The notes under the pieces were generated by a model. It worked only from the letters and a program-made list of their open reading frames with translations, made no database searches and was not told the DNA's origin. A stretch of 64,000 bases of DNA from JBALVT01 sp965262875 (GTDB taxonomy: Bacteria > Pseudomonadota > Gammaproteobacteria > Pseudomonadales > Halieaceae): assembly GCA_965262875.1 (NCBI GenBank), contig OZ253569.1, positions 124,001 to 188,000 on the forward strand, given 5' to 3'. Made by a program: the position numbers and the translations under genes. Shown here in pieces: positions 54,071-63,957 of this stretch. Every line of letters starts with the position of its first letter. Position 1 is the first letter of the stretch.

Positions 54071-56374
54071 ATGAACGATACAAAAATTAAAAATTGGAAT
54101 TTTGGTGGTCCTGTCTACGGTGGTCAAGTTGCATCACTGTGTTGCCTATCCATACTGTCGATAATGCCCAACGTAGTGACAGCGGCAGAGCGTGGAGGTA
54201 TCGAAGAGGTAATAGTGACAGCTCAAAAGAGGTCGCAAAGTATCCAGGATGTATCTGTTTCCATTACGGCGTTTACCGCTGAATCGATTCGCGATCTGGG
54301 CATCAACCGGCCACGTGACCTGGCGAGGGTGACCCCAGGCCTGGTTATGAATGCCAGTGCTATATCTGAAGCAGATCCGATTTTTACGCTTCGCGGTATT
54401 GGGATGAATGATCCCGAGTCTAATCAAAACCCATCGGTTACACCTTATCTTGATGAGGTCGCGCTGCCCTCCCACGTGATGCTAGGCTTTCAAATTTTCG
54501 ATGTCGAGCGGGTTGAGGTTCTCAAAGGGCCCCAGGGCACGCTTTATGGTCGCAACACGACAGGCGGAGCTGTTAAATTTATATCAAATAAGCCAACCCG
54601 AGAGTTAGCAGCCACTTCGCGGCTGGATTTCGGCAATTATGACAGAATAGAATTTGAAGGAGCTATCGGTGGTCCGTTGACAGACACATTGTCGGGGCGT
54701 ATAGGCGCGATGATTGTTTCGCAGGACGGTTGGCAGACTTTGCGACTTGGGCCTGATTCTGGTCCAGGTGTGGGCAGGGAAAATGGCGATGTAGACCGCA
54801 AATCGCTGCGTGGTTCGCTCCTTTGGGAGCCCTCATCCGATTTTAATATGTTGCTCACCCTCGATGCCGGTACCGATGACTCAGAAGTCTTGGCCTTTGA
54901 GCATGCCGGTAATCTATTGCAAGATGGATCCGGGTTCTGTTCCTTCGCAATAACCGGGGTTAGAGACGAAAGTCAATGCGCTTCCTTTGCACAAGAGCGC
55001 GACGATGACCGTAACGCACTGACCCCAGAGTTGGAATTGGTTGCCGATAATGACGGAGACGCGCGCGCAGTTGATGCCAGTTTTAGTTTGGGTAACGAAA
55101 TTGATGCCGAATCCTGGGGCTTTAGTGCGGTACTTAACTGGGAGATGGAACGCTTTACGATTACATCAGTTACCGGCTATCGGGATTTCGAACGGGAGCA
55201 AGGCGGCGACAACGGATCCCCCTTTGTAATTAGTGATAACTTTCGTGACGTGCAGATTGACGGGTTTTCTCAGGAAGTCAGACTAACCTCAGATAATAGC
55301 TGGGGTTCGTTAAAATGGCTGATTGGAGCCTATTATAGTGAAGATAGCCACGATGATTTTGTATTTTTTGATTTTAGAGACCACTCAGGCTTTTCAGCAG
55401 ATTTTGACTCCGCCTTTACCCAAGATACTGAAGATCTAGCGATCTTCTCGCAGGCGGAATGGGACATCAATGAGCAGTGGCGGCTGATTGGTGGCTTGCG
55501 GTACACCTGGGAAGATAAGGAGTTTACCTTCGACGGCGAGCGCCGTGGTTTTGGTCCGCCAAACCCAGTTTCGGGTTATGAAGACAGTTTAGATACCTCG
55601 GAAGTTAGCGGAAAAATCGGTGTTGATTATACGCCCTCTGAAGACCTGCTAATTTACGCCAGCGTTAACCGAGGATTTAAAGGCGCGGGTTATCCTGCGA
55701 CGATTGCCTTCGACGAGCCTCAACTAGCCCCCTTCGAGCCAGAGGTATTAATTTCATATGAACTGGGCTTTAAATCAACCCTAGCGGACAACAAGATAAG
55801 ACTCAATGCGGCTGCATATTTTTACGATTGGCAAGATTTTCAGGCAGCGACTGCAGTTGAGCGCGACGGTTTACGCCTTATCGTGCTGGCGAATGCCGGT
55901 GACGCTGAAGTAACCGGTATTGAGGCCGAATTTGCATGGTACCCAATCGAAGAGTTCTCGTTTAACCTAGGGTTCAACTGGATGGACGCAGAAATCGTGT
56001 CGGGTGAATTCGACGGCGATACGCCGGCCCATACGCCAGAATTTATGTACAGCGGTATTGCCAGATATGAATCGGCGAAGCCTCTCATCGGTAAGTACCA
56101 TCCTTTCGTGCAAATCGATTTCAGTTACCAAGATGATATTGAATTTATATTGGCCAATCACCCTGGCGCAACAGAGACTGACTACACCTTGACGAATGCA
56201 CGTGCCGGTATTCGCACTGGGGACAGAAAATGGGAATTTGCTGCCTGGGGTCGTAATTTGGGGGACAAGGATTATCGTTCAGAAGTGTTCGGCCCTGGAT
56301 CAGGGTTTTTACCCGGCCGCATTCATTACGGTGCCCCGAGAACGTACGGGGTAAGTTTAAATTACTCTTACTAA
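54071..56374 (+). CDS. TonB-dependent receptor of the catabolic cluster
   Basis: 767 residues. A long signal region (about 1-39, ending VVTAA), TonB box IEEVIVTAQKRSQ, plug motifs QDVSVSITAFTAESI, TLRGIGMNDPES and RVEVLKGPQGTLYGRNTTGG, then a barrel ending GVSLNYSY. It is of the small-organic-compound receptor type common in sphingomonads and marine gammaproteobacteria. It starts a same-strand run of five genes, 46 bases before the amidohydrolase, and probably imports that enzyme's substrate. Confidence 0.92.
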   Translation: MNDTKIKNWNFGGPVYGGQVASLCCLSILSIMPNVVTAAERGGIEEVIVTAQKRSQSIQDVSVSITAFTAESIRDLGINRPRDLARVTPGLVMNASAISEADPIFTLRGIGMNDPESNQNPSVTPYLDEVALPSHVMLGFQIFDVERVEVLKGPQGTLYGRNTTGGAVKFISNKPTRELAATSRLDFGNYDRIEFEGAIGGPLTDTLSGRIGAMIVSQDGWQTLRLGPDSGPGVGRENGDVDRKSLRGSLLWEPSSDFNMLLTLDAGTDDSEVLAFEHAGNLLQDGSGFCSFAITGVRDESQCASFAQERDDDRNALTPELELVADNDGDARAVDASFSLGNEIDAESWGFSAVLNWEMERFTITSVTGYRDFEREQGGDNGSPFVISDNFRDVQIDGFSQEVRLTSDNSWGSLKWLIGAYYSEDSHDDFVFFDFRDHSGFSADFDSAFTQDTEDLAIFSQAEWDINEQWRLIGGLRYTWEDKEFTFDGERRGFGPPNPVSGYEDSLDTSEVSGKIGVDYTPSEDLLIYASVNRGFKGAGYPATIAFDEPQLAPFEPEVLISYELGFKSTLADNKIRLNAAAYFYDWQDFQAATAVERDGLRLIVLANAGDAEVTGIEAEFAWYPIEEFSFNLGFNWMDAEIVSGEFDGDTPAHTPEFMYSGIARYESAKPLIGKYHPFVQIDFSYQDDIEFILANHPGATETDYTLTNARAGIRTGDRKWEFAAWGRNLGDKDYRSEVFGPGSGFLPGRIHYGAPRTYGVSLNYSY

Positions 56375-56420
56375 GGCACCGAAGAAACTAAACGCCTATA
56401 GGAAAAAGAGTAAAACAAAA

Positions 56421-57983
56421 ATGAAAAATGTGTATCACCATCTAGCGTCATTCTTAGCGGTGTTTGCCTTGACTGTGTTATCCGGGAGTGTATATTCGGC
56501 GGAAATGTCCGCCGACTTTCGCGGACCTCTGGAACCGCCGTTCATTCCCCGGCATCCAATAGCAATAGTCAACGGCACTTTAATCGATGCCACTGGCGCT
56601 CCGCCAAAGATTGATTATGGCGTAGTTATTTCAGGCGATAAAATTACCCAGATAGCGCGGTCGGAGGATCTGCGTATTCCCAAAGATGCCCAGGTGATCG
56701 ATGCTACAGGGATGACCATCATGCCGGGTATCATTAACTCCAATCAACACATTCAGCTAAACCCACTCTATCCAGCACCCACGGCGGACCTACCTGTTGA
56801 AGTGTTACAGGCTCGCTGGGAAGAGACATTTTCGCGGATGCCGCAGCGCGCATTTGTTTATCTAATGCAGGGTGTTACGAGTATGCGCCAGACCAGCGGT
56901 CCGAGAGATAGACTGCTGCCCGTGAAGCGAAAGATTGATGCCGGAGACCTGGCCGGCCCGAGAATTTTTCTCGGTGGTGCATTGTTTATGAGCGCTGCTC
57001 ATTTTGACTCCTATACCCGTGATAGGAAAACCCCTGAGGCCGCTTTGCCCTGGTTGCGCAATGAGTTTGCCTATAACGTTATCGATGACCTTGATAAGGA
57101 CACGGATCGATTTCTGAGTCCGGATTTCAATTACTGGAAACTGTATTTATCGGACGAGATCTTTGACGGGAAAAACGATTTTACGGACGAGCAGCTGCGT
57201 TACCTGATAAAAAAGGCCCATAAACACGGCAAGATTATCGATGTGCACACCGGCGGACATAATACCGGCTTAAGGCGCATGCTGTCCTTTGATATTGATA
57301 CGCTAGAACACCCCTTTTATGGCAGCGAAATCATCGAAGAAGATATTATCAAAGGCTATGTTAAAAAGGGTGTGCTTGTAGATACTTTGTTGACCGTAAT
57401 GGTAGCGGGTGCAGAGCGAGCAGCAGACCCACACCGATTTAATGAAACCGCTTACATTATGTCGATGGAGCCCAAAGAATATCGTATTCTGATGCGCTAT
57501 CGAGACAAAATGCTGTTCAACCGAAACCATCCGGACCAATCCGGCCTGCCTATCTATGAGAGTAGTGTACTGCCCGAGAACAATGACGTTCCAACGTCCA
57601 CGGATGCATTTGGGTTAGGAGGGCCATCCTATAATCAGCAACAGGAGGCGCGGGCCATATCAAGGGAAAATATGCGTCGCTTTATTCGTGAAGGCGCACT
57701 ATTCTCGCTGGGTACGGATACTCCTTCATTTCTCAATTTTCAACAAGAAGACCCCAACGCTGCCGAATTCGGCCATATGATTGAAATGGGTATGAGCCCA
57801 ATGGATGCCATTATTGCAGCAACCCGAAACGGTGCGAAGGCTTTGGGAATGCTGGATCAGCTCGGCACCATTGAGAAAGGTAAACTGGCTGACATTATTG
57901 TGGTTGCGGGGAATCCGCTAGCGGATCCAAAAGCACTAAAACGTGTTTACGCAGTAATCAAAGGTGGCGTTCGCTACAAGTGA
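56421..57983 (+). CDS. secreted amidohydrolase, imidazolonepropionase/prolidase-like
   Basis: 520 residues with a signal peptide (about 1-26, ending VYSAE). Amidohydrolase layout: NGTLIDATGAPP, VIDATGMTIMPGIINSNQH, Lys240 (FNYWKLYLSDE), His276 (IDVHTGGHN), His297 (TLEHPFYG), Asp433 (FSLGTDTPS) and the C-terminal GTIEKGKLADIIVVAGNPL. The usual first metal motif HxH reads Asn108-Gln-His110, so one ligand is changed. It would hydrolyse an amide or lactam-like bond in the periplasm. AAAAGAGTAAAAC lies before ATG 56421. Confidence 0.87.
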   Translation: MKNVYHHLASFLAVFALTVLSGSVYSAEMSADFRGPLEPPFIPRHPIAIVNGTLIDATGAPPKIDYGVVISGDKITQIARSEDLRIPKDAQVIDATGMTIMPGIINSNQHIQLNPLYPAPTADLPVEVLQARWEETFSRMPQRAFVYLMQGVTSMRQTSGPRDRLLPVKRKIDAGDLAGPRIFLGGALFMSAAHFDSYTRDRKTPEAALPWLRNEFAYNVIDDLDKDTDRFLSPDFNYWKLYLSDEIFDGKNDFTDEQLRYLIKKAHKHGKIIDVHTGGHNTGLRRMLSFDIDTLEHPFYGSEIIEEDIIKGYVKKGVLVDTLLTVMVAGAERAADPHRFNETAYIMSMEPKEYRILMRYRDKMLFNRNHPDQSGLPIYESSVLPENNDVPTSTDAFGLGGPSYNQQQEARAISRENMRRFIREGALFSLGTDTPSFLNFQQEDPNAAEFGHMIEMGMSPMDAIIAATRNGAKALGMLDQLGTIEKGKLADIIVVAGNPLADPKALKRVYAVIKGGVRYK

Positions 57984-58026
57984 ATGATCAACCGTGCTCA
58001 ATAAATTCCAATAGATCTCTTTAACT

Positions 58027-58509
58027 ATGACTCGATTTATACGTTTTACAGAACCTCAATCAGGGCTTGCCGTTACCTGTCGTCTTTTGGACGATGAGGC
58101 CCCTCGCTCTGCTGAATTCCTGTGGCAACTTGCCAGTCGTCACTTTAGTTGTGAGGCTACACATGCTATTTGGACGGGGCCAGAGTTGTCCTGTCCTCTA
58201 CCATCTTCAGTACTCCCCGAAGATATTGGAGATATCGCCATCCCACAGGAAAATGCCACCTCCTATCCAAAAGCTGGTGAGATTGCCGTAGCCTATCTAC
58301 CCAGTGGAAGCGTCAAAGGCTTACCTCCCGGCCCGTTTTTTGACATCGGATTATTTTATGAAGACGGTGGCCGTTTACTTATGCCCTTTGGATGGATCAC
58401 AGCCAATATCTGCGCACAAATGGTGGATGCCGAATTTGTTGATGCACAATCGGCAATTCGAACAATCCGCCACAACGGCGCCTGCAGTTTGAGTATCGAA
58501 TTGCCTTGA
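58027..58509 (+). CDS. DUF3830 family protein (cyclophilin-like fold)
   Basis: 160 residues. Matches DUF3830 with RFTEPQSGLAVTCRLLDDEAP, HAIWTGPELSCPLP, AGEIAVAYLPSG and FDIGLFYEDGGRLLMPFGWI shortened here to LFYEDGGRLLMPFGWI. No signal peptide, so cytoplasmic. The family has a cyclophilin-like barrel and no established reaction, and is often found beside amidohydrolases and transporters. Lies 43 bases after the amidohydrolase and overlaps or abuts the oxidoreductase gene. Confidence 0.78.
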   Translation: MTRFIRFTEPQSGLAVTCRLLDDEAPRSAEFLWQLASRHFSCEATHAIWTGPELSCPLPSSVLPEDIGDIAIPQENATSYPKAGEIAVAYLPSGSVKGLPPGPFFDIGLFYEDGGRLLMPFGWITANICAQMVDAEFVDAQSAIRTIRHNGACSLSIELP

Positions 58510-58523
58510 ACGCCGAGTTAGCT

Positions 58524-59855
58524 ATGCAATCTCAGTTTAAAGAGGCCCGAGAAAACTCGGGTGTTAGCCCACTGTGGAAAAAAACTTCTCCACCTTTAGC
58601 AACATTCCAGGCCCTTGAAGGGGAGCAAGAGTTTGAAATAGCTATTGTTGGTGCCGGTGTGGCAGGGCTCTCCGTTGCCTATCATTTAACGCAATTAGGT
58701 GTGAAGCCGGTAGTGCTGGAAGCGTCTGAACCGGGGGTCAATGCAACCGGTAGAAGTGGCGGGGTCATTGCCTCCTTACCGGCTCGCCATAGTCCGTTTG
58801 AACTACTCAAACAGCATGGCGAATCGAAAGGCAAACAACTGTTAGCGCAGTTCGGAAATTCGGGTAGGTATACATTTGATCTTATCAAAAAGATAGAACT
58901 AAACTGTTCACCTCAGGCCTACGGGTTTCTCGCTCCGGCGAAAGCGGGAAAGGCGTTGAGGTTGTTGCAAAAAATATGCGCTGAATGGCGAGAGCTAGGT
59001 TACGACATCCAGTATGCCGATGCTGAGCGCATACGAAAACTGTCAGGTCTTGATATTTATAGTGGGGCGATTATTGACCCTAACGGTGGCGGTGTGAATC
59101 CGCTTGCCTATGCCAGGGAGTTAGCAAGAGTGTCGGCTGAGGAAGGTGCGACAATTTACACCCACACTCCGGTCAAGGAAATCGTACGAGATCGCGATTT
59201 GTGGAATCTCAATACATCGCAAGGAAGAATAAAGGCAAAAAAGGTAATACTCTGCGCCGGTGGTGACAATCGTCAACTCTTTGGCGGCTTGATGAAGTCT
59301 GTGTTGCCGCTAAAAGTATTCGAATTCTCTACAGAACCACTGAGTGAAGAGATACGCAGCCAATTACTCCCAGAAGGTCATTCGCTGACAGATATACATG
59401 CGGATATATTCACCATGCGCTATGACGGCGACGGCAGGCTTATTACCGCTTGCCCGGCGTTTTTGTTCACGAACTCGAACGCCAAGGCGATCAATGTAAT
59501 AAGCAAAAGATTGAAAAAAATATCGCCGTTATTTGAGAAAGTTCGTATTGAGGATACCTGGCAAGGCACCGCTTGGATTGGAACGTCCCTGCTGCCAAAA
59601 TTTTATAATCTTGCTTCGGGCATGTATGCGGTACAGGCATGCAACGGACGCGGCCTGGCGCTAAATACATTACTGGGTTCAGATGTGGCAAAAAGCATTG
59701 CATCTAACCTTGATGAAAGTTCGAATCTGGTGAGTAAAGATCTGGAGCTTATCCATCCTTATGGCCTTATGTATCATGCGCCGGGGTTGGTTGGGAGCGC
59801 AGCCCATTACCGCAGTCGAATTATCGATAAGCTTAAGAGCGCGTATCCCAACTAG
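58524..59855 (+). CDS. FAD-dependent oxidoreductase (DAO family)
   Basis: 443 residues from ATG 58524; TTG 58506, overlapping the DUF3830 stop, is an alternative. The dinucleotide-binding motif IAIVGAGVAGLSVAYHLTQLG, then VVLEASEPGVNATGRSGGVI and the C-terminal YAVQACNGRGLALNTLLG mark the D-amino-acid oxidase/DadA/gamma-glutamylputrescine oxidase group. It oxidises an amine or amino acid in the cytoplasm. The context suggests it acts on the product released by the amidohydrolase. Confidence 0.87.
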   Translation: MQSQFKEARENSGVSPLWKKTSPPLATFQALEGEQEFEIAIVGAGVAGLSVAYHLTQLGVKPVVLEASEPGVNATGRSGGVIASLPARHSPFELLKQHGESKGKQLLAQFGNSGRYTFDLIKKIELNCSPQAYGFLAPAKAGKALRLLQKICAEWRELGYDIQYADAERIRKLSGLDIYSGAIIDPNGGGVNPLAYARELARVSAEEGATIYTHTPVKEIVRDRDLWNLNTSQGRIKAKKVILCAGGDNRQLFGGLMKSVLPLKVFEFSTEPLSEEIRSQLLPEGHSLTDIHADIFTMRYDGDGRLITACPAFLFTNSNAKAINVISKRLKKISPLFEKVRIEDTWQGTAWIGTSLLPKFYNLASGMYAVQACNGRGLALNTLLGSDVAKSIASNLDESSNLVSKDLELIHPYGLMYHAPGLVGSAAHYRSRIIDKLKSAYPN

Positions 59856-59900
59856 AATTGCTACTATCGGCCGAGAAATTTAAATAAAAAAGGTTTAGTG

Positions 59901-60776
59901 ATGGAAATAATTGAAGCAGTTCTTCTACCTGTTTCGCTCTGGTTTATCATGTACTCAATGGGTTTAAGTTTAACCTTGTCTGATTTTCATCGGGTTTTCA
60001 CTAACCGTAAAGCGTTGCTAATTGGCATCTTTAGCATGATGTTTTTGTTGCCTCTGATCGGTGTCACAATTGCAATTATTGCGGCCCCCTCCCCGGCCTT
60101 GGCCGTCGGATTCGTTCTTTTAGCCACTTGCCCGGGCGGCATGTTATCAAACTTGATGACCGATATCGCCGAGGGGGATCTGGCACTGTCTCTTTCACTC
60201 AGCATCATTGTCAGTGTTATCTACCTGCTGGTCATACCCTTTTATGCGTATGGGGCTGTTTCTTACTTTATGGGGGCAAACGAGAGCATCAATGTACCAT
60301 TCATTGAATCGGTAGGGCGGATTATAAGTATTACCTTGGTTCCCGTAAGCCTTGGCGTCGCTACTCGTTCTTATATGAAACCACTGGCGATTATGCTCAA
60401 ACCCTATATAAAGAATATAGCAACATTTGTACTGGTTGTTGCTTTTGGCTTTATTATCGCCGATCAAATGGAAACATTGCGCCGCACCTTTGGGACCTTA
60501 TTGGTCATGGTAGTGTTGATGAACCTGATTGCCATAGGCCTGGCGTTTTCCCTAACCAAGATTAGTAATTTGTCTTCGTCTGAAACAACGGCGATCTGTG
60601 TAGAGCATTTAATTCGGCAGGAGGGAACCGCAATCTATATTGCCGTTACCATTATGACTGTTAGAGAAATGGCTTTACCGATGATAATCAATACGCCTGT
60701 CGCTCTGGTTTTTTGCATTATTTTTGTTTCTTTATCGAAGCTGTATAATAAAAGGGTAGCCAATATTGTGCAGTAG
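59901..60776 (+). CDS. bile acid:sodium symporter (BASS) family transporter
   Basis: 291 residues from ATG 59901 (GTG 59898 is adjacent), about eight bases after AAAGG. Nine to ten membrane segments with MYSMGLSLTLSDFHRVF, LLATCPGGMLSNLMTDIAEGDLALS shortened here to LLATCPGGMLSNLMTDIAEG, and VEHLIRQEGTAIYIA. Family members carry organic anions such as bile acids, pyruvate or pantoate with sodium. As the last gene of the cluster it likely carries the substrate or product across the inner membrane. Confidence 0.88.
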   Translation: MEIIEAVLLPVSLWFIMYSMGLSLTLSDFHRVFTNRKALLIGIFSMMFLLPLIGVTIAIIAAPSPALAVGFVLLATCPGGMLSNLMTDIAEGDLALSLSLSIIVSVIYLLVIPFYAYGAVSYFMGANESINVPFIESVGRIISITLVPVSLGVATRSYMKPLAIMLKPYIKNIATFVLVVAFGFIIADQMETLRRTFGTLLVMVVLMNLIAIGLAFSLTKISNLSSSETTAICVEHLIRQEGTAIYIAVTIMTVREMALPMIINTPVALVFCIIFVSLSKLYNKRVANIVQ

Positions 60777-61019
60777 CATCTTGGCTAGAGGTATTATCAA
60801 ATTCTGCACTTGAACTAGGCGACGATCTGATCAACTTTTTCACCTTGGTTTCAACTGGAAATTTCACTCCCCTAATCACCTGCGCCTGAAAACTTCAAAA
60901 CGTCCTAAAACGCTAAACCTGGTGGCAATTGAGGTCTCATTCTAGGCTTGTAGTTTTTATACCGAGCATTACGAGCGTGATGCTAGATTTTGTGTGACAA
61001 TCGTGATGTCTTGATAATG
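60777..61019 (+). other. interval between BASS gene and ISL3 copy B
   Basis: 243 bases without recognised gene, terminator or repeat. Confidence 0.4.
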
Positions 61020-62339
61020 GGTTCTACTGGGAATCCTGTGGGTAGAGGTTGAGTTTTCCACAGTGGAACAGAATTGAAACTCGATAGTTTTCGAAGTTTC
61101 TAAATCCTCGGGCAGCCGATTTTATTGTCTGAATCTTTGAATTAAATCCTTCTGCGGTCGCATTGGTGATGCGATGTTTCAAGTAAGTCATTATGTTGTC
61201 GAGATGTTTCTTTAGCATCTTGGCGACTGATATGACCGGCTTTAGACGTGAATGTGTCGCCCACCAGTACCATTTCTTAAAGAACGCCCGGGCTGGTTTA
61301 TCGTAGCTGTAAGTCCACAGGTCAAGCAGCGTCTCTTTGATTGCCCAGGCTCGGGCAACCTTCAACCCCTTTGATTGAAGGCCATAAAAAGTGGCTTCAT
61401 CTTTTTCACTCCAGTTGTCGGGATTGCGTAACCAGGTATAGCGAGACCCGACCAGGTCATTGATACCGGCGGCTCTTAATGTTTTATTTTCTTTGCGCCT
61501 GACTTGGTCAACCATTTTTGTAAGATAACTGACGATATGAAACTTGTCGTGAACAATGGCGGCGTTCGGTAAAGTCGCCTCAACTGCCGTCATAAATGGA
61601 ACCCACATATCCACGGCAACAGCAGCTACTTCATTACGCTGCTGTTCTGGAAGCGTGGACAGCAATGCGGTTGCCGATTCCGCCGTTCTATCTGCCACGA
61701 CCTCAAGCACTCTGGACGCATTCAAATCGTACAGCAGGCTGGCATAGGATTGCCCCTTGCGAAAACTTTTTTCATCGATGCCAAGGTGTTTCACTTCCTC
61801 AACAGAGCGTCTGTCCATCCCTCTTTTCACTGCTCGGGATTGAATATGATGCACCTCATCCCACGACAGACCAAGTAGTTTTGCGGCCTGTGTCTTGTTG
61901 CTGGCAGCCGGCAGCACATCAATAGCGAAACGCTCAAATAAATGCGTAAAGCGTGCCTGCGTATCTGCCCACGGTACTTTCAGGCTTTTGATTCCATGCG
62001 CTTTACAATGAATACGCGGAACCTGAGCAACTAACTGCGTCTTGAACTGCATCGTATCAAGGTGTCGCCATGTGCGTTGCTCACGATGGTCGTAAACCGA
62101 ACAAAGGGCATGGCAGACACTACACGCGCCTTTCGTTCCCTTTGGCCAATCTATCTGGAGGGTAATTGATTTGTCGGTCAGATCCGGGGTAATAGCCGTG
62201 ATTTTCCATGGGTCGCCAAGCCCCAAAAGTTGAGTAAACAACGCGGTATCTTTCATTTGAATATCTCCATAAAAAAAGACTCTTGTACCACATTCTTGAC
62301 CATTGTTTGGCTTTTACCCATAGGAAACTCGGAAGAACC
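61020..62339 (-). mobile_element. ISL3 family element, copy B (inverted)
   Basis: 1320 bp with the same terminal repeats as copy A: GGTTCTACTGGGAATCC at 61020 and the complement of GGTTCTTCCGAGTTTCC ending at 62339. Flanks TGATAATG (left) and GTTTTTGT (right) show no target duplication. Confidence 0.93.
61024..62256 (-). CDS. ISL3 family transposase, copy B
   Basis: 410 residues, nearly identical to copy A but with Pro116, Glu162, Ala191/Ser193-type changes and a Trp in FFKKWYWWAT. The catalytic segment reads HLGIDEKSF, the usual family form, so this copy is the better candidate for activity. Confidence 0.93.
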   Translation of the reverse strand: MKDTALFTQLLGLGDPWKITAITPDLTDKSITLQIDWPKGTKGACSVCHALCSVYDHREQRTWRHLDTMQFKTQLVAQVPRIHCKAHGIKSLKVPWADTQARFTHLFERFAIDVLPAASNKTQAAKLLGLSWDEVHHIQSRAVKRGMDRRSVEEVKHLGIDEKSFRKGQSYASLLYDLNASRVLEVVADRTAESATALLSTLPEQQRNEVAAVAVDMWVPFMTAVEATLPNAAIVHDKFHIVSYLTKMVDQVRRKENKTLRAAGINDLVGSRYTWLRNPDNWSEKDEATFYGLQSKGLKVARAWAIKETLLDLWTYSYDKPARAFFKKWYWWATHSRLKPVISVAKMLKKHLDNIMTYLKHRITNATAEGFNSKIQTIKSAARGFRNFENYRVSILFHCGKLNLYPQDSQ

Positions 62340-62655
62340 GGTTTTTGTACAGAGTATATTGCTACGTGATGCTGAATGGCAATTTCCAAGCGTTTTACCT
62401 AGCAGTCAAATTCAGCCTGCCAAACGCTTATATTCAGTGATTTTATTGTTAGCTTTTTTAATGAAGCAAATCAGCCCTGACACAGCAGTTTTCGGTGAAG
62501 CCAGAACTTAAGCTATATAAGGGCTAGCGAAGAGATAAAAAAATACTTTTCGCGCTGTTTTTGCATCACAAATAAAAAAAGTGAATTTTATTTGAACTTT
62601 TTGTCTCTACCGAGATCAGATCAAAGTATTAGCAATAAAAATATTTGAGAATGAC
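62340..62655 (+). other. AT-rich interval right of ISL3 copy B
   Basis: 316 bases, clearly richer in A and T than the region left of the element. The plus-strand frame to 62511 (with AKRLYSVILLLAFLMKQ) is open from the ISL3 end and may be the tail of a gene cut by the insertion; I do not recognise it. The rest (62512-62655) shows no gene. Confidence 0.35.
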
Positions 62656-63680
62656 TTGGCTTCACGACTAAAAACCAAAAAACATCTAAATTTTAAAGCA
62701 CTTAGAGCATCAATGGCTGAGCACTTTTCTGCCATTGATGACAATCGTCAACAAAATAAATGTGACTACAGCCAACACGATATTTTGATGAGTGCTTTTT
62801 TTTGCCTGTATGTTCTTCCAAGATCCCTCCTTGTTGCATTTTCAAAAGCGCTTAGAGCAGAATCAACAACGCAACAACCTTAGAAACATTTTTAATGTTC
62901 AGAATATTCCTAGCAATAATCAATTGCGTGATGTCTTAGATGAAATCTCAAGCGAAGCCTTAGCCCCTATATTTAAAGACTTTTATGAAAAACTGAGAAG
63001 GCAAAAATTTATGATTTGTGGTGATGGCTTAATGTCGAATCAGCCGATGATTGAAGAGACAATTAAGGGAGATATGCACTATTTATTTGTTACTAAGCCA
63101 GGAAATCATAAGTATTTAGTTGAATGGCTTAGCACTTTTGAGCAGCTACCCAGTACAGAAGTTATTGATGATAAAGGCAATAGACACATTTATACTTAGC
63201 AAAATGACGTACCTCTTAACGGCAAAGAAAAAACCATTAACGTGAATTGGTTTCAATATCAATTCAAAATATTCATGGAAAAATAACTAAAACCCATCGT
63301 TGGGTAACAGACATAAAAATGAACGAAGATAATGTTACCGCCATGACTAAAGCAGGGCGTTGTCGGTGGAAAATTGAAAATGAGTGTTTCAACACACTTA
63401 AAAATCAAGGTTATCATATAGAGCATAATTATGGTCATGGAGATAAAACTTAAGCTACAACATGTACCTGCTGACCTTGCTAGTCTTTTACTTCCATCAA
63501 ATATTTGAATTGACCGATGGTGTATACCAAGCTTGTCGTGTTTCGTTTGGCTCAAAATCTCATTTATGGGAAAACTTTAGAGCAAGCATCCGAATGTTAG
63601 TTGTAGAAGATTGGGCGCATTTAATGGATTTGCTACTTAATCCTGATAACGATGAGGTAACAGCCACAAAAAATCCTTAA
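62656..63680 (+). pseudogene. DDE transposase (ISNCY/IS4-like group), multiply disrupted
   Basis: Four fragments in several frames follow one known transposase type: SRLKTKKHLNFKALRASM (62656), then FQDPSLLHFQKRLEQNQQRNN (62792 frame), VTKPGNHKYLVEWL, then a TAG at 63197 followed by WVTDIKMNEDNVTAMTKAGR and WKIENECFNTLKNQGYHIEH (63247), then VFYFHQIFELTDGVYQACR (63462). Between FKDFYEKLRRQ and KFMICGDGLMSNQPM the middle of the protein, including catalytic sequence, is deleted. It is old and inactive. Confidence 0.75.
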
Positions 63681-63957
63681 AAAAATAAAAATGCAATGAT
63701 GAACTTAATCGTCTAGCTCGATCTATGCCTGATAATAAAACTCAAAATAGGGAAGCGCAAGGGCATAGCAAAGAAACTGAAAAATGGCGATAAAAATCAC
63801 TTTGTCTTAGTAAAAATTAAATCACCGATAATTTCTGTTGGACAAGGCTTATTGTAGACATTAGTGTAAAATTGTTGCATTATAATTTAATTGAAATTTT
63901 GAACATTTCTTCTTAATTTATCATCTAGTTAAGTAACTATCTTTATAAGGAGATAAA
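63681..63957 (+). other. AT-rich intergenic region
   Basis: 277 bases. TATAAT at 63881-63886 is a possible -10 box for the gene starting at 63958, but no good -35 box is at the right distance. No gene recognised. Confidence 0.35.

Noticed and set aside
11043..62339. A 51-kb composite transposon flanked by ISL3 copies
   Set aside because: The interval holds core genes such as aroG and a B12 operon, the flanks show no common duplication, and the size is unlikely for a mobile unit.
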